From Planctomycetota bacterium (lineage in GTDB: Bacteria > Planctomycetota > UBA1135 > UBA2386), in the NCBI GenBank assembly GCA_020425915.1, contig JAGQQZ010000741.1:1-6841 (forward strand): a DNA stretch of 6,841 nt, read 5' to 3'. The notes below the pieces were generated by a model that saw nothing but the letters and a program-made list of their open reading frames with translations, had not been told where the DNA came from and did not search any database. Of this stretch, positions 1 through 4,135 are shown one piece after another (within the stretch, counting starts at the first letter, position 1; every line of letters begins with the position of its first letter). The translations under genes were made by a program, and so were the position numbers.

Positions 1-32
1 CGAGCCCGAGCGAGGGCCCGCCCAACGACCGA

Positions 33-1091
33 TCAGAGATCCCCGATCCGCATGTGCAGTCCGCGCGTCATCCCGAATCCTGCCGGACCACAAGGATCGA
101 TGCTGACGATCTGCAGATACACGTTCGTCCCGATCTCACACGGGTTCTCCGGGATCGAGCACTCGAACACGTAGCCCTCCGCCGGCACGAACACCGGAAT
201 CGCGGCCACGACGGGCAACTGGATCAGCAGCGGGCCACCGAGCAGCGGAACGAACGTCGCTCCTGCTCCGATGCCCCAGACCATCGCCGAGTTCGCGCCC
301 ACCGACGCACCGCCGATCGAGATCCGCGGGACGCTGCCGGTCAGCGGCTTGCCGATCATCGTCAGCGAGCGAACGCCATCGCAGCCGGGGGTTCCGGTGC
401 CGTAGTTCTCCCACAGTGCTTCGATGCCGCCGAGGCACTCGCACTTCTCGAACGATCCGTTGATGTCGCCGACCAGGCCGCGAGGCAGCTCACCTTCGGT
501 CGGCTGGGAAACGATCTGGACGTCGAACCAACCGGAACCACCGAACGTGGCGTCCTTGCCGTTCGCGCCGACTCCGATCTGGAACGCCGGTCCACGGCGC
601 GTGATCTGCAGAACCGCGCCGGCGAGCCCGAGCTGACCCGTCAGCGTGCCTTCGAACTGCGCGTAGTAGCTCCAGGTGCCGGGATCGATCGGACCACCGT
701 TGCTCTGGAGCAACGGAACGATCGGGCTCTCGATCTTCGGGCTGCCGGACGGCGGCGTCTGCCACGAGGAGTAGTAGCTGCTGAACTCGACGACGACGCT
801 GAATCGCCAGTCCGGGTTCGCGACGTTGACGATCGCGCCGGTCATGGTCGCGGTCCCGTCGCCGTTCTGGCGGAAGGCCGCACCTTCGAGGACGCGCCAA
901 CGCTTCTGCTCGGCTGTCATCCCATCTGCGGAGAGCCAGAACACGCGCTGCTCACCTTCGAGGTTGGTGACGCAGTAGTCCTTGTCGGGGTAGTTGTGGT
1001 TCCAACCGCCGGCCCAGGAATGGGCGACGTCTTGGGCGAAGGTCGACACCGCGCATGCGAGCGCGGCCAGGGCAGTGAGGCGGAGGTTCAT
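33..1091 (-). CDS. Secreted protein of unknown function with planctomycete-type C-terminal domain
   Basis: A 352-residue protein that I cannot assign to a function. Residues 1-19 form a typical Sec signal peptide (MNLRLTALAALACAVSTFA) with likely cleavage before Gln20, so the product should be exported. Residues 20-200 form one globular, probably beta-rich region with a notable stretch RGPAFQIGVGANGKD (166-180) followed by GGSGWFDV (184-191). This resembles, from memory, exported proteins of PEP-CTERM-like families, but no PEP-CTERM anchor is present. Residues about 229-350 match a C-terminal pattern common in exported planctomycete proteins: NYGTGTPGC, then P-x-I-S-I-G-G-A, and finally VYLQIVSID and RGLHMRIG. 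Cysteines at 217, 219, 237, 311, 318 and 334 could form disulfides. The ATG start is chosen because it opens the signal peptide; no clear ribosome-binding site precedes it, but a hairpin does. It lies 111 bp downstream of the lipoprotein gene on the same strand. The gene call is secure; the role is unknown. Confidence 0.9.
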   Translation of the reverse strand: MNLRLTALAALACAVSTFAQDVAHSWAGGWNHNYPDKDYCVTNLEGEQRVFWLSADGMTAEQKRWRVLEGAAFRQNGDGTATMTGAIVNVANPDWRFSVVVEFSSYYSSWQTPPSGSPKIESPIVPLLQSNGGPIDPGTWSYYAQFEGTLTGQLGLAGAVLQITRRGPAFQIGVGANGKDATFGGSGWFDVQIVSQPTEGELPRGLVGDINGSFEKCECLGGIEALWENYGTGTPGCDGVRSLTMIGKPLTGSVPRISIGGASVGANSAMVWGIGAGATFVPLLGGPLLIQLPVVAAIPVFVPAEGYVFECSIPENPCEIGTNVYLQIVSIDPCGPAGFGMTRGLHMRIGDL

Positions 1092-1107
1092 CAGCGAGTC
1101 TCGGGAT

Positions 1108-1125
1108 CGTCAGGGGTTCCTGACG
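1108..1125. repeat. Hairpin just upstream of the secreted-protein gene
   Basis: CGTCAGG-GGTT-CCTGACG, a perfect 7-bp stem with a 4-base loop. On the minus strand it would sit in the leader of the secreted-protein mRNA, ending 16 bases before the ATG. There is no T-tract, so it is not a standard intrinsic terminator. Confidence 0.5.
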
Positions 1126-1143
1126 AGAAGAGTACTTCGCGAT

Positions 1144-1170
1144 CGAACCGTGCCGTGGCACCCCGGTTCG
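1144..1170. repeat. Bulged hairpin between the two minus-strand genes
   Basis: CGAACCG at 1144-1150 pairs with CGGTTCG at 1164-1170. Inside, TGC at 1151-1153 pairs with GCA at 1158-1160 around a 4-base loop, leaving CCC bulged. This is a compact GC-rich stem of ten pairs. It could end transcription of the lipoprotein gene or stabilise RNA ends; no T-tract follows on either strand. Confidence 0.45.
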
Positions 1171-1175
1171 TCAAC

Positions 1176-1190
1176 GTCTCGCATCGAGAC
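1176..1190. repeat. Short hairpin after the lipoprotein gene
   Basis: GTCTCG-CAT-CGAGAC, a perfect 6-bp stem with a 3-base loop, 12 bases past the lipoprotein stop codon on the minus strand. Possibly part of a transcription end signal together with the neighbouring hairpin. Confidence 0.4.
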
Positions 1191-1202
1191 CGGACGCGCC
1201 GA

Positions 1203-2009
1203 TCAGCGCGGCGGTTCGGGTGGCTCGTAGACGTGATCTCGCACCCAACGTCCGCCGTCGGCGCCGAGGAACGGGTCGCCCGCGTGCACCGAGTTGCGGT
1301 CACCGGTCGCCGCGCCGGCATCCGGTCGGTGCTCCTTGCCCTCGTACTTGGCCCGGCGGTTGCGCGAAGACAGGATCTCACCGGTCTCGTCGACGAGGAA
1401 CACGAGGCGGCCGCTCTGCTCGCGGTTCACCGGCCATGCGTAGCAACGCCAGCGCGGATCGGCGCCGACCGTGCCGGTCATTCCGTCGGTCGTCCAACCG
1501 CCACCGTCGCGCGGCAACCAGATCTGGAAGAAGTAGCCCGAGTGGCGCGCACAGCCGTCTTCGATCACCTGCTCGAATCGCCGGAGCAACGGCTCGTTCG
1601 CAGTGAACATCCCGCCGCCGTTCCGCATCTTCGCTACGCCGAGCAGCTCGCGCATCGACAGCGCCTCGCCGACGCCGTCTCCGTCGCGGTCGACGAAGTG
1701 GTGGAACATCGCGACTCGCTGCACGAACACGATCTCCTCGAGCACCTCGCGGACGGAATCCTCGTTGGTCTCCGCGGCCGTCTTGGGTGGGATGCCCTCT
1801 TTCTCGGTGTCGCGATGACCCGGCGGTCGGCCGTTGTCCCGCATGCCATGGGACGCGCCACCGGGAGCGGCGAAGTACTCGATCGCTCGGGACGCGCGCG
1901 GCTCGGGCCGCCCGCCGCTGAGGGACGGTTCCCGGACAGCCGGTTTTTCGGTCGCATCGCCGCTACACGCGACGACGCCGAGCAGCAGAGCCGGAGCCAA
2001 GCGTCGCAT
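1203..2009 (-). CDS. Lipoprotein with pseudopilin-like globular domain
   Basis: The preferred start is the ATG at 2009-2007, giving 268 residues that begin MRRLAPALLLGVVACSGD. This is a lipoprotein signal peptide with lipobox V-V-A-C and lipidated Cys15. An in-frame ATG at 2042 would add 11 polar residues in front and spoil the signal, so it is disfavoured. A proline- and charge-rich linker (about 16-85) leads to a domain with REVLEEIVFVQR (about 87-98), a calcium-loop-like DRDGDGVGE (107-115), GYFFQIWLP (158-166), WRCYAWPV (187-194) and VFLVDETGEILSS (203-215). That order of motifs (alpha helix, D-rich loop, GYxF, YAWP, FxVDxxGxI) is one I recall from planctomycete pseudopilin-like proteins, here without a prepilin N-terminus. 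The gene is divergent from the minor-pilin operon, with only 55 bp between starts, which makes a link to pilus or secretion function plausible. The exact role is unknown. Confidence 0.85.
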   Translation of the reverse strand: MRRLAPALLLGVVACSGDATEKPAVREPSLSGGRPEPRASRAIEYFAAPGGASHGMRDNGRPPGHRDTEKEGIPPKTAAETNEDSVREVLEEIVFVQRVAMFHHFVDRDGDGVGEALSMRELLGVAKMRNGGGMFTANEPLLRRFEQVIEDGCARHSGYFFQIWLPRDGGGWTTDGMTGTVGADPRWRCYAWPVNREQSGRLVFLVDETGEILSSRNRRAKYEGKEHRPDAGAATGDRNSVHAGDPFLGADGGRWVRDHVYEPPEPPR

Positions 2010-2064
2010 CGTCTGATCCGTCGGCACGGCGGGGCGTCCCACTCAACCTGATCCCTCCAGATTC
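2010..2064. promoter_or_regulatory. Divergent intergenic region, presumed promoters
   Basis: Only 55 bases separate the preferred lipoprotein start from the first possible PilV-like start (82 if that pilin starts at 2092). Transcription of both units most simply begins here, with overlapping control, or inside one of the coding ends. I see no convincing -35/-10 pair on either strand, so the assignment rests on layout alone. Confidence 0.3.
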
Positions 2065-2643
2065 GTGCCGCGACCCGACGATAGTTCCTGCGTGCGCCAG
2101 AACCCCGAACTTCGCCGAACGGACCCCGAGGCCGGGATCTCATTGCTCGAGGTCATGGTCGCGGTCGCCGTGATCCTGCTCGGCTTTCTCGCTCTGGGAC
2201 AGACGATCGTCACGACCCACGCGCTCAAGCGCACCTCGGAGGAACGACGCACCGTGCTGTCGGCGCTCCGAGTGGTCGGCGAGGAACTACGTGTCATGGC
2301 CGAGGACGCCGCGGCCTCCGATCCCGACACGTGGGCACAGACGATCGTCGACGACCTGACGAGCGCGACCCGACTCGGGACCATGTTCTCGGTGCGCGGC
2401 CTCACCCCGCAGGTCGGACACACGACCGTCGGTGAGATCCGAGTCGTCACGAGCGAACTCACGACCGATGCCGACCTGGGCGTCGAGATCGGCATGCCGA
2501 GGGACCTCGACGGGGACGGCGACGTCAACAACAGCAACGTCGTCTCGACCGCGACGATGCTGCCGATGGTGATCACGCTGCGATACCGCGGGCTCGGGGG
2601 CGATCGCACGATTCGACGCGGCTTCTACGTGACGAGGTTCTGA
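2065..2643 (+). CDS. PilV/GspI-like minor pilin (prepilin-type)
   Basis: A 192-residue prepilin. A short hydrophilic leader ends in Gly24, followed by ISLLEVMVAVAVILLGFLAL from residue 25. This is the class III signal in which prepilin peptidase cuts after Gly and methylates the new N-terminus; Glu29 is the conserved +5 glutamate. The LLEVMVAVAVILLGFLAL form is typical of PilV and GspI minor pilins. The C-terminal part holds a D-rich loop RDLDGDGDVNNSN (146-158), probably a calcium site, and closes with strand-like VITLRYRG and IRRGFYVTRF. The start is uncertain: GTG at 2065 gives a 24-residue leader and an in-frame GTG at 2092 gives a 15-residue leader; neither has a convincing Shine-Dalgarno sequence. 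It is the first gene of the operon, and its stop lies one base before the next start. Family assignment is good; whether it serves a type IV pilus or a type II secretion pseudopilus cannot be told here. Confidence 0.88.
   Translation: MPRPDDSSCVRQNPELRRTDPEAGISLLEVMVAVAVILLGFLALGQTIVTTHALKRTSEERRTVLSALRVVGEELRVMAEDAAASDPDTWAQTIVDDLTSATRLGTMFSVRGLTPQVGHTTVGEIRVVTSELTTDADLGVEIGMPRDLDGDGDVNNSNVVSTATMLPMVITLRYRGLGGDRTIRRGFYVTRF
2634..2638 (+). promoter_or_regulatory. Ribosome-binding site for the PilW-like gene
   Basis: GAGGT sits six bases before the GTG at 2645, inside the last codons of the preceding gene. It supports the GTG as the true start, and the one-base gap between genes suggests translational coupling. 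Confidence 0.6.
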
Positions 2644-2644
2644 G

Positions 2645-3640
2645 GTGCACCGCTCCGACGAACGAGGCATCTCCCTGGTCGAACTCTCGATCGCCGCCGC
2701 AGTCGTGACGATCGTGCTGTTCCTGATCACTTCGAACTCGATGAGCGGCGTCGCGGCTCTGCGCAGCATGGCTCGCGTCACTTCGAACTCGACCCGAGCG
2801 GGCGAGATCGTCCACGGCATCGAGAAGCGCGTACGCGGCGGAACGGGTTTCCGGCCGGCGGCGTGGATCGTGACCAACATCGGCGCTTCGGGCGGAATCG
2901 ACATCGAGGTCGACTCGGTTCGCGGCTTCCCGAACGTCGGCCTCCTCGTCGCCGAACCCGGCACGTCGAACGTCGAGTTCATCCGCTACAACGAGGCGAG
3001 TTCGAACGCGGTGGTCAACCGGTTCGGCGCGATCGAACGGAATCAACGCGGCTACTCACCGCGGTCCCATGCAGCCGGCGCCGCACTGCGATGGGCACCA
3101 TCCGGCGAGGTCCTGTCGGGAACGCCGTCGCCCGGTACGTTCGATGGCCAGAGCGTCTCGTCGGCCGGATCGGTCTACTTCCGTGGCGAGGCGACGGGCT
3201 TCGTGTTCCAGCGATCGCTGGTCATCGGCGCCACGCGACAGCTCGGATCGCTCGTGCACGGCACGCCGACACCCGACGGCTGGAACGCGATCTACTACGA
3301 ACCGGTCTCGACGATCCGTGAAGCCGATCGCGGCTACGACCTCAACCACGACGGGGACAAGTCGGACACGTTCGACCTCGGCCAGCTGCGGTTGCGAACG
3401 TGGAGCCCGATCGGCACCTCGACGCAGGTCGACGACATCCCGATCTCTCCGACGTCGATCGTGCAGGAGACCAACGCCTGGGGTCGCGCCGACCTCGACG
3501 GCGACGGGATGGCCGACCCGATGTTCCTCTGGCACGACGCGAGCTCGAAGTTGCAGATCCAACTCGTGGTCTGGACCGGGCACGAAGGCCGCCAAAACCA
3601 ATTCCTCAAAGTCGAGTCGGCCGTACGGCTGAGTCGGTGA
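2645..3640 (+). CDS. PilW/GspJ-like minor pilin (prepilin-type)
   Basis: A 331-residue prepilin starting at GTG with the short leader MHRSDERG, cleavage expected after Gly8, then ISLVELSIAAAVVTIVLFLI. Glu13 is the +5 glutamate. The hydrophobic helix spans about 9-29. Order and size fit the PilW/GspJ position in a minor-pilin operon. The globular part is larger than a classical GspJ. It contains GWNAIYYEPV (212-221), a first D-rich loop YDLNHDGDKSDTFDLG (231-246) and a second, RADLDGDGMADPMF (281-294), both resembling calcium-binding loops. It ends with the strand pair KLQIQLVVWTG and FLKVESAVRLS, a usual ending for such pilins. Two copies of a 15-base direct repeat encode TSNS at about residues 29-32 and 46-49. 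The gene follows the PilV-like gene by one base, and the next gene starts eight bases after its stop. The pilin call is firm; the PilW-versus-GspJ label is approximate. Confidence 0.88.
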   Translation: MHRSDERGISLVELSIAAAVVTIVLFLITSNSMSGVAALRSMARVTSNSTRAGEIVHGIEKRVRGGTGFRPAAWIVTNIGASGGIDIEVDSVRGFPNVGLLVAEPGTSNVEFIRYNEASSNAVVNRFGAIERNQRGYSPRSHAAGAALRWAPSGEVLSGTPSPGTFDGQSVSSAGSVYFRGEATGFVFQRSLVIGATRQLGSLVHGTPTPDGWNAIYYEPVSTIREADRGYDLNHDGDKSDTFDLGQLRLRTWSPIGTSTQVDDIPISPTSIVQETNAWGRADLDGDGMADPMFLWHDASSKLQIQLVVWTGHEGRQNQFLKVESAVRLSR

Positions 3641-3648
3641 GATCCACC

Positions 3649-4119
3649 ATGAGAACGAACAAGCTGCCGAAGCCCGGCCTGCAGTTCCGACTGTCGATGT
3701 TCTTCGTCTCGATCACCTGCGTCGCCGCGATGTTCCAGGTGTTCCTGATCAATCGGTCGCTCTACGACATCGCGAAGGTCCTGCCGAACGACGAGGAGCA
3801 GGTGCTCGCAGCGCTGCCGGACATCTTCTACAGCGGCATGGCCTGGACGGTGTTCGTACTGATGCCGGTCATGCTGATGTTCGGCATGTTCGTCACCTTC
3901 CGCATCGCCGGACCGGTGCGGCGCATGGAGCAGCACCTCGACGACATCGCCAACGGCAAGGACGTCGGCGACTGCCGCCTGCGCGCACGAGACGAGCTGC
4001 AGGACCTCTGCGACTCGATGAACCGCGCGTTCCGCGCGCTGCGCGCGCAGCAGAGCGAGTCGACCTCGGTCGCCGCCGAGGACGCCGAACAGCAGAACCC
4101 CGAACACGTTCGCAACTGA
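3649..4119 (+). CDS. Two-helix membrane protein with HAMP-like domain (copy 1)
   Basis: A 156-residue inner-membrane protein beginning MRTNKLPKPG. Helix 1 spans about 15-34 (MFFVSITCVAAMFQVFLI), a short outside loop about 35-61, and helix 2 about 62-84. A HAMP-like segment follows: AGP (87-89, the conserved HAMP proline), LDDIANGK, then RDELQDLCDSMNRAF (114-128), matching the usual P...IAxG...DELxxL...N pattern. The last 25 residues are polar and end the protein, so there is no kinase, cyclase or methyl-accepting output domain. An SD-like GGTGA at 3636-3640 overlaps the stop of the previous gene and supports this ATG; the reading frame is open further upstream only as an antisense-free shadow over the PilW-like gene. 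It lines up without gaps with the start of the next gene. HAMP domains usually transmit signals across membranes; what a stand-alone copy does in a pilin operon is unknown. Confidence 0.88.
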   Translation: MRTNKLPKPGLQFRLSMFFVSITCVAAMFQVFLINRSLYDIAKVLPNDEEQVLAALPDIFYSGMAWTVFVLMPVMLMFGMFVTFRIAGPVRRMEQHLDDIANGKDVGDCRLRARDELQDLCDSMNRAFRALRAQQSESTSVAAEDAEQQNPEHVRN

Positions 4120-4121
4120 GC

Positions 4122-4128
4122 GGGAGAG
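4122..4128 (+). promoter_or_regulatory. Ribosome-binding site for the HAMP-PilX fusion gene
   Basis: GGGAGAG lies seven bases before the ATG at 4136, in the 16-base gap after the copy 1 HAMP gene. It is the best Shine-Dalgarno match in the operon and fixes the start of the fusion gene at the HAMP module, not at the internal ATG at 4559. Confidence 0.65.
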
Positions 4129-4135
4129 ACCGGCC

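Noticed and set aside
1146..1174. TTGACG on the minus strand (1174-1169) as a -35 box for the secreted-protein gene.
   Set aside because: At 17 bases spacing the -10 position reads ACGGTT, which does not resemble TATAAT, and the region is occupied by a hairpin.
54..2051. A 665-codon open frame on the plus strand across both left-hand genes.
   Set aside because: It is very rich in Arg, Asp, Ala and His, lacks any recognisable domain, and lies antisense to two genes with clear signal peptides. GC-rich codon use creates such long shadow frames.
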